From positions 372,001-436,000 of the forward strand of contig NZ_AUEQ01000008.1 of the NCBI RefSeq assembly GCF_000426065.1: DNA of 64,000 nt, given 5' to 3'. This document shows positions 1-8,587 of the stretch, one piece after another. Each line of letters begins with the position of its first letter. The first letter of the stretch is position 1. The DNA comes from Mycobacterium sp. URHD0025. Lineage in GTDB: Bacteria > Actinomycetota > Actinomycetes > Mycobacteriales > Mycobacteriaceae. The translations under genes were made by a program, and so were the position numbers. The notes under the pieces were generated by a model. The model worked only from the letters and a program-made list of their open reading frames with translations, was not told where the DNA came from and searched no databases.

Positions 1-1
1 G

Positions 2-868
2 GTGCGCCGCTATGCCTGGCACCGGGTACGACGGATCATGCCGGCCTACGTGGTGACGGTGCTCATCGCGTACCTGCTCTATCACTTTCGGACCGGGGGC
101 CCGAATCCCGGGCACACCTGGATCGGGCTGTTCCGCAATCTGACGCTGACCCAGATCTACACCGACAACTACCTGTTCTCCTACCTGCACCAGGGGCTGA
201 CGCAGATGTGGAGCCTGGCGGTGGAGGCGGCGTTCTATGTGGTGCTGCCGCTGATCGCCTACCTGCTGATGGTGGTGTTGTGCCGGCGGCGTTGGCGGCC
301 GGGCTTGTTGTTCTTCGGTCTGGCGCTGTTGGCCGCGGTGTCGCCGGTGTGGCTCACGATCGTGCACGATTCGACGAATCTGCCTGACGGCGCCCGGCTT
401 TGGCTGCCCACCTACATGGCGTGGTTCGTGGCGGGGATGGCCCTGACGGTGCTGGGGCAGCTCAAGGTGCGCGGCTACGCCATGGTGTGTGTGCCGTTGG
501 CGGTGGTGTGTTATTTCATCGCGTCGACGCCGATCGCGGGGGAACCGACCACGTCGCCGGCCAAGTTGAGTGAGGCGTTGTTCAAGACGTTCTTCTACGC
601 GGTGATCGCGGCGTTGTTGGTGGCACCGCCGGCGCTGGGCGACCGCGGTTGGTACAACCGGTTTCTGGCTTCGCGGCCTATGGTCTTCCTCGGTGAGATC
701 TCTTACGAGATCTTCCTGATCCACCTGATGATCATGGAATTGGTGATGGTCGAGGTGATGCGCGATCCGGTCTACACCGGGTCGATGTTCAGCCTGTTCG
801 TGCTCACGATGGTGTTCACCATTCCGGCAGCGTGGTTGCTGCACCGGTTCACGCGCGTCCGCTCCTGA
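2..868 (+). CDS. Membrane acyltransferase (acyltransferase_3/OafA family), 5'-truncated
   Basis: The frame is open to the left edge, so this is the C-terminal 288 residues of a protein that normally runs to about 380. It is a multi-pass membrane protein with repeated hydrophobic segments. The conserved SLAVEAAFYVVLPL stretch near residue 75 is typical of family-3 acyltransferases, which move acyl groups from acyl-CoA onto sugars or lipids at the membrane. Position beside TetR-CYP130 suggests the Rv1254 orthologue, recalled from gene order. The acceptor cannot be read from sequence. The true N-terminus, with the usual first catalytic His, lies outside the window. Confidence 0.85.
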   Translation: MRRYAWHRVRRIMPAYVVTVLIAYLLYHFRTGGPNPGHTWIGLFRNLTLTQIYTDNYLFSYLHQGLTQMWSLAVEAAFYVVLPLIAYLLMVVLCRRRWRPGLLFFGLALLAAVSPVWLTIVHDSTNLPDGARLWLPTYMAWFVAGMALTVLGQLKVRGYAMVCVPLAVVCYFIASTPIAGEPTTSPAKLSEALFKTFFYAVIAALLVAPPALGDRGWYNRFLASRPMVFLGEISYEIFLIHLMIMELVMVEVMRDPVYTGSMFSLFVLTMVFTIPAAWLLHRFTRVRS

Positions 869-876
869 TCTTGTAG

Positions 877-895
877 TTAGGGTATGCTTACCTAA
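877..895 (+). promoter_or_regulatory. IdeR-type iron box
   Basis: The 19-mer TTAGGGTATGCTTACCTAA matches the mycobacterial IdeR/DtxR consensus TTAGGTTAGSCTAACCTAA at 16 of 19 positions, with perfect outer arms. It lies 20 bases before the siderophore-interacting protein start. It contains TATGCT (883-888), a plausible -10 element, so Fe-bound IdeR would block the promoter when iron is sufficient. Confidence 0.85.
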
Positions 896-914
896 CGAAA
901 GAGTCTCTCGAGAG

Positions 915-1631
915 GTGTACATGGGCGAGCAGAAGGCGTCGCGCGGGTTGGAAGGAGCCCTGGTCAAGCTTTGGCGGGGCGGTGATTACGAGCTGACGGT
1001 GTCAGGCTGCACCGAACTCACGCCGAATTACCTGAGACTGCACTTCCGCGCCGAGCGGCTGCTCGCCGAACAGCGGGTGCATCCGACGATGTGGGTGCGG
1101 GGCTGGTTTCCCAATGGCGGCAAGGCGCACCAACGTGGCTACACGCTGGTCAATCCCGATGTGGAGGCCGGGACCGTCGACATCGATTTCGCCATGCACG
1201 ACGGCATCGCGACCAGCTGGGCCCGTACCGCACGGCCCGGCGATGTTCTGGAGGTCACGGTCCTGGGCAGCGACTTCGCGTTGCCCGAACCGCCACCTGC
1301 CGGCTATGTGATCGTCGGCGACACCGCGTCGCTGCCCGCGATCAACTCGCTGCTGGATGCGATCGGGGACGCGCCGGCCCGAGTCTTCCTCGAGGCGGGC
1401 CACGACGACGATCGCGAACTGCCGGTCACCGGTGACGCCGAGATCACCTGGGTGGACCGCGCCGACGGGAATCTGATCGAGGCTGTGAGTGCATCGGCTT
1501 TCGACGCCTCCGACCACTTCGGCTGGGTTGCCTGCAACAACCGCACCACCCGGGCCGTGGCGCGGATCTTCCGCGAGGAGTACGGCATCCCCCGCAAATC
1601 CGTCAAGGCACGGGCCTATTGGGTGGCCTGA
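915..1631 (+). CDS. Siderophore-interacting protein (ViuB/SIP family FAD-dependent ferric reductase)
   Basis: 238-residue cytoplasmic flavoprotein. The N-terminal half is an FAD-binding barrel (HPTMWVRGWF, then RGYTLVNPD near residue 78). The C-terminal half is the SIP NAD(P)H-binding-like domain, with YVIVGDTASLPAI near 130 and the family ending KSVKARAYW. These enzymes reduce Fe(III)-siderophore to release iron. The ATG at 915 is used; a second Met two codons on (MYMGEQ) is an alternative. The upstream iron box supports induction under iron limitation. It ends 9 bases before the stop of the convergent DUF5995 gene. Confidence 0.88.
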   Translation: MYMGEQKASRGLEGALVKLWRGGDYELTVSGCTELTPNYLRLHFRAERLLAEQRVHPTMWVRGWFPNGGKAHQRGYTLVNPDVEAGTVDIDFAMHDGIATSWARTARPGDVLEVTVLGSDFALPEPPPAGYVIVGDTASLPAINSLLDAIGDAPARVFLEAGHDDDRELPVTGDAEITWVDRADGNLIEAVSASAFDASDHFGWVACNNRTTRAVARIFREEYGIPRKSVKARAYWVA

Positions 1632-1640
1632 GCGTCTGAC

Positions 1641-2477
1641 TCAGAGCGCAGTCTGGATCGGCGCGGGCGTCTCGGCGATCTCGTCGAGCACCCGGACGTT
1701 GTGGGCCACGTCGCGGCTCTCGCGGGCGGCGATCTCCTTGATCGCGAGGTCGAAGGCACCGATCAAGCTGGGCGGGTCGAACACTGCCTGCGCCTGCCGG
1801 CTGACCTGGAGGTCGCGCGCCCAGATCGTCGTCGGTCGCGCGAATCCGGGCTCGAGGGCCAGCACCGTGGCGAACCGCCAGGCGCTGTCGCGCAGCGAAC
1901 GGATGGCCTCGTTGAGGACGAAGATCTGATGCTGCCGGAGCACGGCGTAGATGTCGGCCAGCGCCGGAGAGAGTTCGTTGATGTCGTTGACCACCCCGCC
2001 GATCTGGCTGGCCAGCACCGCGTTGATGGTGTCGAAATCCTTGTGGAGCGAGGGCAGTTTGTTGGCCCCGACCAGACCCTGCACCGCGATTCCGAGGTCC
2101 AGCACGATGTGAGCGGTGACCCCGGAAAGCATGTGCTGCACCAGGATCGGCGCGGGCTTCTGAGCCCACTCGAACGTCGCTCGCCACGACCGGGTGGGCT
2201 TCGGGTAGCGGTCGGGGTGGAAGTAGCCGTTGAGCGCGTCGAAGTACCGGGACGCGAATGCCGCGTCGAGGCGGTCCATGCCGGGACCGTCCTGGAACAC
2301 CCCGTCGTCGACCGCGGTGCCGACCGCGATGGTGATCCGCTTGTACAGGGCTGCGAAATAGCCCAGTCGGCTTGAGGTTTCCGCGGCCCAGTCGGTGATC
2401 GTGTTGATGGTCGCGACCACCTCGGCGATGGTGGACGCCGTCGGCAAAGGCGGCAGCGGCGTCGAGCGGTTGGCCAT
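1641..2477 (-). CDS. DUF5995 family protein
   Basis: 278 residues, mostly helical, with no signal peptide or membrane segment. It matches my recollection of the actinobacterial DUF5995 family: an ALYKRITIAVG segment near residue 45, RYFDALNGYF near 75, and a long C-terminal helical half with ARESRDVAHNVR near 250. No catalytic motif is recognisable and the function is unknown. It is the third gene of a reverse-strand run cyp130 - tetR - DUF5995, 45 bases after the TetR stop, so probably cotranscribed. Confidence 0.7.
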   Translation of the reverse strand: MANRSTPLPPLPTASTIAEVVATINTITDWAAETSSRLGYFAALYKRITIAVGTAVDDGVFQDGPGMDRLDAAFASRYFDALNGYFHPDRYPKPTRSWRATFEWAQKPAPILVQHMLSGVTAHIVLDLGIAVQGLVGANKLPSLHKDFDTINAVLASQIGGVVNDINELSPALADIYAVLRQHQIFVLNEAIRSLRDSAWRFATVLALEPGFARPTTIWARDLQVSRQAQAVFDPPSLIGAFDLAIKEIAARESRDVAHNVRVLDEIAETPAPIQTAL

Positions 2478-2522
2478 ATTCGAAAGTATGGGGCAGCTCA
2501 GCGCGTCGCGCCCGGCAATCGG

Positions 2523-3110
2523 CTACTCGACGGGCAATTGCCCCGGGATCACCAGCGGGGCGACGAACTCGGCGAGCATGGTGCGCTCGTCGGCCTCGTC
2601 GACGCCGGGAAACAGCAGCATCGACACCATGACGCGCACCAGCCACCGGGCTCGCCGTCCCACCTCGCCGTCGCCGCCGGCCCCACCGGCGAGCGAACGC
2701 ACGAAACCTTCCACCAGGGCTCGGATCACCTCGGAGTGCTCGGCCATCTCGCCGCCGATCGGCCGCTCTGCGGTGGCGAACCAGGAGGCCAGTGCCGGAC
2801 TGTCGCGTACCGCGTTCAGTGCGGTGATCACGCCTTCGATCAGCCGTTGCGCCGGATCGGTGACAGTGGCCACCTGCTCGCTGACCTCTTCGTAGAGGCG
2901 GCGCGCCTCGCGGTGTACGTAGGCGGTGTAGAGCGCATCGCGATTTTCGAAGTACCGGTATAGCGTGGCGCGGGAACATCCTGCAGCCGAGGCGATCTCG
3001 TGCATCCCGACGGTCGCCGCGTCCTGGCGGGTGAACAGGGCGTCAGCTGCGTCGAGGATGTGGTCGGCGGCCACTTCGGACCGCCGGGCCGACAACCAGT
3101 CGCGCGACAT
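2523..3110 (-). CDS. TetR family transcriptional regulator (Rv1255c-like)
   Basis: 195 residues. The N-terminal HTH is clear (ASAAGCSRATLYRYFENRDALY, about residues 38-59), followed by a helical ligand-binding domain. I start it at 3110 because that ATG overlaps the cyp130 stop by one base (TGATG), a classic coupled junction; the frame extends about 20 residues further upstream but only inside cyp130. By position and recalled gene order it is the orthologue of Rv1255c, next to cyp130 in M. tuberculosis. It probably controls its own operon. The inducer is unknown. Confidence 0.88.
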   Translation of the reverse strand: MSRDWLSARRSEVAADHILDAADALFTRQDAATVGMHEIASAAGCSRATLYRYFENRDALYTAYVHREARRLYEEVSEQVATVTDPAQRLIEGVITALNAVRDSPALASWFATAERPIGGEMAEHSEVIRALVEGFVRSLAGGAGGDGEVGRRARWLVRVMVSMLLFPGVDEADERTMLAEFVAPLVIPGQLPVE

Positions 3111-4348
3111 CAGGTTCCGGCCTGGAACTGCACTGACAGCGGCCGCCGCACGTAGCTGCCTCCGGCCCATACCACCGACTCCAGGTCGACCTCGAAATCG
3201 GGGTAGCGCGAGAGTAATTCGGTCAGAGCCACGCGGGATTGCATCCGTGCGGCCGCTGCGCCGAGGCAGAAGTGGGCGCCGTGGCTGAAGGTCAGGATGT
3301 TGCGTGGAGCTCGTCGCACATCGAGTTCGGCTGCGTTGCTCCCGAATTCGCGTTCGTCACGGTTGCCTGAGCCGTAGAGCAGCAGGGCCTTGCGTCCGGC
3401 CGGGATGGTGGTGTCGGCGATGGTGACGTCGCGGGTGGCGGTGCGGGCCAGGCCCTGCACGGGGGAGGTCAACCGCAGGAATTCGTCGATCGCAACCGGG
3501 ATCAGCTCTGGATCGTCGATCAGGAGCCGGCGTTGATCCGGTCGCTGCTGCAGGAGTTGCACTGCGCCGCCGAGCATTCCGGTGGTGGTGTCGTTGCCGC
3601 CGGTGACCATGGTGAAGGTGAAGGCCAGGATCGACAGCACGCCCGCGATGTCGCCGTCTGCTCCGACACCGGCCGCGACCAGGTGCGAGATCGTGTCATC
3701 ACCAGGTTCGCGACGGCGCCGTTCGATGAGCTCGGAGAAGTAGCCCATCATCGAGGCCACGGCGGCACCCGCGGTTCCCATCGCCTCGGCGATGCCGCCG
3801 GCCGAGCTGTTGGCGGCGACGATGGCGTCGGTCCAGCCGTCGAACTGGTCGCGGTCGGTCTCGGGTACCCCGAGGTAGTGCGCGACGACCATCGAGGGCA
3901 GCGGCTTGAACAGCTCGGTGACGATGTCCCCGCCGCCGTTCGAGCGCAACCCCTCGAGGCGCTCGACGACGAACTCCCGGACCTTCGGCTCGACGGCTTC
4001 GACCTGCCGCGGGGTGAACCCGCGGGAGACGAGCTTGCGGAACTCGGTGTGCACCGGCGGGTCCTGCATGACGAACGGCGGGTTGTCGGCCAGTCCGATC
4101 ATGTCCAGCTCGCCGTAGGTGACTGTCAGGCCCTGCGCGGAGGAGAAGGTCCCGTGATCGCGCGCCGCGGCCCAGATGTCGGCGTGCCGGGACAGCACGT
4201 AGTAGTCCTGTTCAGGATGCTCGTCGGGCACCACGTGGTGTACCGGGTCGTGGTCGCGCAGCGCGGCGTACATCGGCCATGGGTTGGGCCAGCTGTCGGC
4301 GTCGGCGGGGACGAACCGGGCGGGGCTGTGAGACAAAGTCGCTGCCAT
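3110..4348 (-). CDS. cyp130: Cytochrome P450 CYP130
   Basis: 412-residue soluble haem monooxygenase. Motifs: I-helix oxygen-binding GGNDTT (residues 250-255), ExxR EFLR (289-292), and the haem-thiolate loop FSHGAHFCLG with ligand Cys361. Long blocks, such as QDPPVHTEFRKLVSRGFTPR near 95-114, match my memory of M. tuberculosis CYP130 (Rv1256c). That enzyme has a solved structure, but its natural substrate is not settled. No ferredoxin or reductase gene is adjacent, so electrons come from partners elsewhere. First gene of an operon with TetR and DUF5995. Confidence 0.93.
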   Translation of the reverse strand: MAATLSHSPARFVPADADSWPNPWPMYAALRDHDPVHHVVPDEHPEQDYYVLSRHADIWAAARDHGTFSSAQGLTVTYGELDMIGLADNPPFVMQDPPVHTEFRKLVSRGFTPRQVEAVEPKVREFVVERLEGLRSNGGGDIVTELFKPLPSMVVAHYLGVPETDRDQFDGWTDAIVAANSSAGGIAEAMGTAGAAVASMMGYFSELIERRRREPGDDTISHLVAAGVGADGDIAGVLSILAFTFTMVTGGNDTTTGMLGGAVQLLQQRPDQRRLLIDDPELIPVAIDEFLRLTSPVQGLARTATRDVTIADTTIPAGRKALLLYGSGNRDEREFGSNAAELDVRRAPRNILTFSHGAHFCLGAAAARMQSRVALTELLSRYPDFEVDLESVVWAGGSYVRRPLSVQFQAGT

Positions 4349-4411
4349 GTCTTATTGGTACGACATCCGCCGCATCGGTGTCAATAGCGGGGTTGCCGGA
4401 TAGGCTCGGAC

Positions 4412-5287
4412 GTGATGAGCACCCCTGGCACGCCGCAGCTACCTGCCCAGACGCCGACGTGTTACCGGCATCCGGACCGTCCGACGTATGTGCGCTGCAC
4501 ACGGTGCCAGCGTCCCGTCTGCCCGGAGTGCATGCGATCGGCGGCCGTCGGCCATCAATGCGTGGAATGCGTGAACGAGGGTGCGAAGGCGGTGCGGGCA
4601 CCGCGCACCCAGTTCGGCGGAAAGGCCCGCACGGGAGCTCCAATCTTGACCTATGCGCTCATCGCCGTGAACGTGCTGATGTTCGTGCTGCAGATGACCT
4701 CCAAGAGCCTGGAGCAGGAATTCACGCTGTGGCCGCCCGGTGTCGCCGCGCATGACCAGTACTACCGCCTGGTGACGTCGATGTTCCTGCACTACGGCGC
4801 GATGCACCTGCTGTTCAACATGTGGGCGCTGTATGTGGTGGGGCCGCCGCTGGAGCAGTGGCTGGGGCGGCTGCGGTTCGGGGCGCTGTACGCGCTGAGC
4901 GGGCTCGGCGGCTCGGTCCTCGTCTATCTGCTGTCCCCGCTGAACTCCGCGACCGCCGGCGCTTCCGGCGCGATCTTCGGCCTGTTCGGCGCGATCTTCG
5001 TGGTGGCCCGCAAGCTCAACCTCGACGTTCGCTCGATCGCAGCCGTCGTCGTCATCAACCTGGTGTTCACCTTCGCCGGGCCCGCGCTGGGGACCGGAGC
5101 CATCAGCTGGCAGGGCCACATCGGCGGCCTGGTGACCGGTGCGGGGATCGCCGCGGCCTTCGTGTATGCCCCCCGCGCGCGCCGCGACGCGATTCAGACG
5201 GCGGTTTCGGTGGGCGTGCTGGTGGTCTTCGCGGCGTTGATCGCATGGCGGACAAGCAGTCTGCTCAGCAGTTTCGGCATGGCCTGA
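4412..5287 (+). CDS. Rhomboid-family intramembrane serine protease with N-terminal zinc motif
   Basis: 291 residues. An N-terminal cytosolic Cys/His cluster (C17, H20, then CxxC pairs C29/C32, C37/C40, C50/C53) forms a B-box-like zinc finger. About six membrane helices follow from residue 78. Rhomboid signature: HLLFN (H132, N136) in helix 2, catalytic Ser185 in GASGA, catalytic His236 in QGHIGG. This layout matches actinobacterial rhomboids like Rv0110. Substrates are unknown. Start is GTG 4412 or the next codon, ATG 4415. It stands alone, divergent from cyp130 and tail to tail with the FAD oxidase. Confidence 0.9.
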   Translation: MMSTPGTPQLPAQTPTCYRHPDRPTYVRCTRCQRPVCPECMRSAAVGHQCVECVNEGAKAVRAPRTQFGGKARTGAPILTYALIAVNVLMFVLQMTSKSLEQEFTLWPPGVAAHDQYYRLVTSMFLHYGAMHLLFNMWALYVVGPPLEQWLGRLRFGALYALSGLGGSVLVYLLSPLNSATAGASGAIFGLFGAIFVVARKLNLDVRSIAAVVVINLVFTFAGPALGTGAISWQGHIGGLVTGAGIAAAFVYAPRARRDAIQTAVSVGVLVVFAALIAWRTSSLLSSFGMA

Positions 5288-5291
5288 GCGG

Positions 5292-6647
5292 CTAGATCGC
5301 CGCGCCGGGATTGAGGATGTTCTGCGGGTCCAGTGCCCGCTTGATCCGGTGATTGAGTTCCACTGCGTCCGGGCCGATCTGGCCGGCCAGCCACGGTTGC
5401 TTGAGCCGTCCCACGCCGTGCTCCCCGGTGATGGTGCCACCCAGCCCCACAGCAAGATCCATGATCTCGCCGAACGCCGTCTGAGCCCGCGCGGCCATGT
5501 CGGCATCGGCCGGGTCGAACACGATCAGCGGGTGGGTGTTGCCGTCACCGGCATGGGCGATCACCGAGATCAGCAGATCCCGACGGGCCGCGATCGCTGC
5601 CACCCCGCTGACCAGTTCGGCCAGTGCGGGCAGCGGCACCCCGACGTCCTCCAGGAGTAGTGACCCCTTGGCCTCCACGGCCGGGATGGCGAACCGGCGG
5701 GCCGCCACGAAGGCCTCGCCCTCGTCGGGGTCGGAGGTGGAAAACACCTCGGTGGCACCGCATTCGGTGAACACCTGAGCCATGAACTCGGCGTCGTCGG
5801 CGCCGGCGGCACCGCGATCATCGGAAGCTGCCACCATCATGGCCGCGGCATTGCGGTCCAGCCCCATCTTGAGCTTGTCCTCGACGGCGTTGATCGCGAC
5901 GGCGTCCATGAACTCCAGCATCGACGGCCGGATCTTGCCGGTGATCTTCACGACGGCGCCGGCGGCGGCCTCGACAGAATCGAACGTGGCCACCACGGTG
6001 CACGGCGCGTGCTGTGGAGGCAGCAGCCGCAGCGTCGCCTCGGTGACAACGCCGAGGGTGCCCTCGCTTCCGACGAACAGCTTGGTCAGGCTCAGGCCCG
6101 CAACGTCTTTCAAGCGTGGGCCGCCCAGGCGCACCGCGGTGCCGTCGGCCAGCACCACCTGCAGGCCCAGCACGTAGTCGGTGGTCACTCCGTACTTGAC
6201 GCAACACAGCCCGCCCGCGTTGGTGGCGACATTGCCGCCGATGCTGCAGATCTCGTATGACGATGGGTCTGGTGGGTACCACAGTCCCTGTGCGGCAACA
6301 GCTTTCTTCACTTCGGCGTTGAGCAGACCGGGCTGCACCACGGCGGTGCGGGTGACCTGGTCGACGGTGATGTCCCGCATCTTCTCGGTGGACAAGACGA
6401 TGCCGCCGTCGAGCGCTGTCGCGCCGCCGGACAATCCCGTGCCCGCGCCGCGCGGCACCACCGCAACCCGGTGGGTGCTGGCCCAGCGCAGCACGGCCTG
6501 CACCTCCTCGGTGCGGGTGGGCCGGACCACGGCCAGCGGGGTGCCCGCCGACGGATCGGCGGCCCGGTCCTGGCGGTAGGAGGCCAGGATGTCGGGGTCG
6601 GTGACGACGACACCTTCGGGAAGTTCGGCGATCAGCTCTGACAGCAC
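5292..6647 (-). CDS. FAD-linked 2-hydroxyacid oxidase/dehydrogenase (GlcD-like, Rv1257c-like)
   Basis: 451 residues. The N-terminal VAO/PCMH-type FAD domain shows PRGAGTGLSGGA near residue 60 and GGNVATNAGGLCCVKYG near 138. The C-terminal domain has the active-site segments IAHAGDGNTHP and GTITGEHGVG. The family oxidises D-2-hydroxyacids such as D-lactate or glycolate, passing electrons to quinone or a flavoprotein. Here it is a stand-alone flavoprotein without GlcE/GlcF. Recalled order (next to Tap and CYP130) supports Rv1257c. It is the last gene of a tight reverse operon with TIGR03086 and DUF3237 genes, 22 bases after DUF3237. Confidence 0.9.
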   Translation of the reverse strand: MLSELIAELPEGVVVTDPDILASYRQDRAADPSAGTPLAVVRPTRTEEVQAVLRWASTHRVAVVPRGAGTGLSGGATALDGGIVLSTEKMRDITVDQVTRTAVVQPGLLNAEVKKAVAAQGLWYPPDPSSYEICSIGGNVATNAGGLCCVKYGVTTDYVLGLQVVLADGTAVRLGGPRLKDVAGLSLTKLFVGSEGTLGVVTEATLRLLPPQHAPCTVVATFDSVEAAAGAVVKITGKIRPSMLEFMDAVAINAVEDKLKMGLDRNAAAMMVAASDDRGAAGADDAEFMAQVFTECGATEVFSTSDPDEGEAFVAARRFAIPAVEAKGSLLLEDVGVPLPALAELVSGVAAIAARRDLLISVIAHAGDGNTHPLIVFDPADADMAARAQTAFGEIMDLAVGLGGTITGEHGVGRLKQPWLAGQIGPDAVELNHRIKRALDPQNILNPGAAI

Positions 6648-6669
6648 ACCGCGATCCTACGAGCGGGCG

Positions 6670-7158
6670 TCAGCCGACGGCGAATACCCGGTAGTGCACT
6701 TCGCTGAGCGATACCTGGTTGATGGCAACGGTGTGGATCGCGTTGAGCCACCGGTAGCGCTCGTCGTCGGTCTCGAAGAGGGGACTGGACCGCGCCGTCA
6801 TCTCGTCGTGACGGATGAGTTCTCCGGCGGTGAACCGGTTGGCCGTCTTCTGGTCCATCCGGACCCGGCCGGTGTTGGTCAGGTGGATGAAGGCGCCGTC
6901 ATCGGTGCGCAGCGTCGCGCGCACGTCCAGCCGCGCCACCCCGTCGCTGCCGAGAAGCAGCCAGTCGCCCCCGCCGGGCAGGACGTCGGCAGCGATGCGC
7001 GGACCGAGGCAACGGCCGTGCTTGACGACAAATGTCATGCGGGTGCCCACGGGGGTGGAGAAGGCATGCACCGATTCGAACTCGATGCGCATGTCGAGCA
7101 GGTGATCGCAGACCGGGAGGGCGTCGATATCGACGAGAGGTGTTGGTAGTGTCGTCAT
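6670..7158 (-). CDS. DUF3237 (UPF0311) family protein
   Basis: 162 residues. Recognised as DUF3237 by the barrel-like pattern: GRCLGPRIAADVLPGGGDW near residue 50, RTDDGAFIHLTNTGRV, then RYRWLNAI and the closing EVHYRVFAVG. No catalytic residues are known to me. A good Shine-Dalgarno (AGGAGAGAG on the reverse strand) precedes the ATG. Middle gene of the TIGR03086 - DUF3237 - FAD oxidase operon, with a 12-base gap upstream. Members often sit beside oxidoreductases in catabolic clusters, which is context only. Confidence 0.8.
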   Translation of the reverse strand: MTTLPTPLVDIDALPVCDHLLDMRIEFESVHAFSTPVGTRMTFVVKHGRCLGPRIAADVLPGGGDWLLLGSDGVARLDVRATLRTDDGAFIHLTNTGRVRMDQKTANRFTAGELIRHDEMTARSSPLFETDDERYRWLNAIHTVAINQVSLSEVHYRVFAVG

Positions 7159-7170
7159 TTCGTCTCTCTC

Positions 7171-7860
7171 CTAGAGTGGGCGGATCGCCGCGGCAACCAG
7201 GTCGTCGGCTTCGGCTCGGCGCAGCATGAGCCGCGCAATCGCGTCGTCAGAGCCGTTGACGCGGTGCTCGTCGGCGCCGGCCCCCGGGGCCCAGTCCTTC
7301 CCGGTCCAGGTGATCGCCATGGACTTCGACGGCGCGTTCAGGCGCAGGGTGACAGGGCCGCTCTCCAGCGGCTGGGCCTGGCGCAACAGGAACAACTCGC
7401 CGAACCCGAGGATCGCCTCGATGGTGGCGGGGGAGAACGTCGAGTGCCGTTCGCCGATGGCCACTCGCAGGTCGTCGAGGTGTACCCCGAATTCCAGGAT
7501 CAGCGAGCGCAGCGCGGCCGCCACAGGCAAGTCGCCGAACGGGGCCGGTATCACCGGCCACTGGCTGGGTGCCTGGTCGAACGCTGCTTGCAGGTGTCCG
7601 ACCGCCAGCCGGATCGAGCCAGGCAGATCGGGGCTGGCAAGCGTGAGTTGCCCTGGCGGCGTGGTGATTTGGGCCCGCGCCCGGTGGTAGGACTCGGCGT
7701 CGCGAAAGCAGACGACGGCCACGTGGTCGGCCAGGTCGTCGATGGTCCAGCCGGCGCACGGTGTGGCGGAACGGCGCTGGGCCGGGTCGAGGCTTTCAAG
7801 CAGGTCGGCGAAGGCGAGGGCTTCGCCCGTGGCGGCGGTGAGCAGATGGTCGAGGGTCAT
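7171..7860 (-). CDS. TIGR03086/DinB-like family protein (mycothiol-dependent maleylpyruvate isomerase fold)
   Basis: 229 residues from the ATG at 7860; the open frame extends upstream, but that start would lie inside the operator. The N-terminal four-helix DinB-type domain has the family hallmark TPCAGWTIDDLADHVA near residue 35, including the His that helps bind metal. The C-terminal domain is SCP2-like (ITWTGKDWAPG). Relatives are mycothiol-dependent enzymes; this substrate is unknown. First gene of the three-gene operon divergent from HxlR, whose operator lies in the 76-base gap. Confidence 0.8.
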   Translation of the reverse strand: MTLDHLLTAATGEALAFADLLESLDPAQRRSATPCAGWTIDDLADHVAVVCFRDAESYHRARAQITTPPGQLTLASPDLPGSIRLAVGHLQAAFDQAPSQWPVIPAPFGDLPVAAALRSLILEFGVHLDDLRVAIGERHSTFSPATIEAILGFGELFLLRQAQPLESGPVTLRLNAPSKSMAITWTGKDWAPGAGADEHRVNGSDDAIARLMLRRAEADDLVAAAIRPL

Positions 7861-7880
7861 GGCGTCACGGTAAGCCGACG

Positions 7881-7917
7881 AACTTGGAAAAAACAAGTAC
7901 CAACTTGGAAATTCCAA
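7881..7917. promoter_or_regulatory. Repeat-rich operator between TIGR03086 operon and hxlR gene
   Basis: AACTTGGAAA occurs twice, at 7881-7890 and 7902-7911, exactly 21 bases apart (two helical turns). The second copy extends into the palindrome TTGGAAATTCCAA (7905-7917). An additional inverted pair ACTTG/CAAGT spans 7882-7898. Cooperative binding of a dimeric regulator at two in-phase sites is the simplest reading; the divergent HxlR protein is the obvious candidate. Confidence 0.7.
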
Positions 7918-7936
7918 TTCGAGTTATCCTGGGCAT

Positions 7937-8587
7937 ATGGCGTCACGGTCGTACGGACAGCACTGCGCATTGGCGAAGAGCCTGGATCTGGTCGGGGATC
8001 GATGGACCTTGCTGGTGGTCCGGGATCTACTCGAGGGCCCCAAGCGCTACGGCGACCTGTTGAGCTCATTGGCTCCGATCGCCACCGACATGCTGGCCGG
8101 GCGGCTGCGTGATCTGGAGGCGCACGGCCTGGTCCAGAAGCGCACGTTGCCGCAACCCGCCTCCACGACGGTGTACGAGCTCACCGATGACGGCCGGGCC
8201 CTGGAGGACGTCATCAACGCTTACATCCGTTGGGGCCGGCACCTGATCGAGACCCGCGTGCCCGGCGACGCCGTGCGTCCCGAATGGCTGATCCGCGCGG
8301 TGCGCGCCTACGTCCGAGCGGACCGTGACGAGTCGCCCGTCACCGTCCGCCTGGTGACCCCCGACGGGCAGGCCGCGGTGGTCATCGGCCCGGACAGCGT
8401 GGACACGTGCGACGACGGGACGGCGGTCGACGTGACGCTCACCGGCGAGGCTGAGGTGCTGGCCGCGGCGATGGACCCAGCTCGGGTACCCGACCTGGTG
8501 TCCGACGGCCGGCTGGTCATCGACGGTGATCCCGCGGCGGTCGAGCGGTTGGCGAAAGCCTTTGCGCCACTGCGGGTCAGGGCTTAG
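7937..8587 (+). CDS. HxlR-family winged-helix transcriptional regulator
   Basis: 216 residues. The N-terminal HxlR domain is textbook: C-x-A at 10-12, then GDRWTLLVVRDLLEGPKRY (about residues 20-38), LRDLEAHGLV and the wing VYELTDDGRAL. The C-terminal hundred residues resemble an SCP2-like ligand-binding fold seen in long HxlR proteins, which may sense a lipophilic ligand. Divergent from the TIGR03086-DUF3237-oxidase operon and probably its regulator. Its TAG stop shares four bases (TTAG) with the convergent Tap stop. Confidence 0.88.
   Translation: MASRSYGQHCALAKSLDLVGDRWTLLVVRDLLEGPKRYGDLLSSLAPIATDMLAGRLRDLEAHGLVQKRTLPQPASTTVYELTDDGRALEDVINAYIRWGRHLIETRVPGDAVRPEWLIRAVRAYVRADRDESPVTVRLVTPDGQAAVVIGPDSVDTCDDGTAVDVTLTGEAEVLAAAMDPARVPDLVSDGRLVIDGDPAAVERLAKAFAPLRVRA

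Noticed and set aside
1603..2979. 458-residue reverse frame across DUF5995 and TetR
   Set aside because: Arg/Gly-rich composition typical of a wrong frame in GC-rich DNA; the DUF5995 and TetR frames have family motifs.
4353..4386. TATTG...CAATA inverted pair upstream of cyp130
   Set aside because: Arms are short and 24 bases apart with mismatches; too weak to call as the TetR operator.
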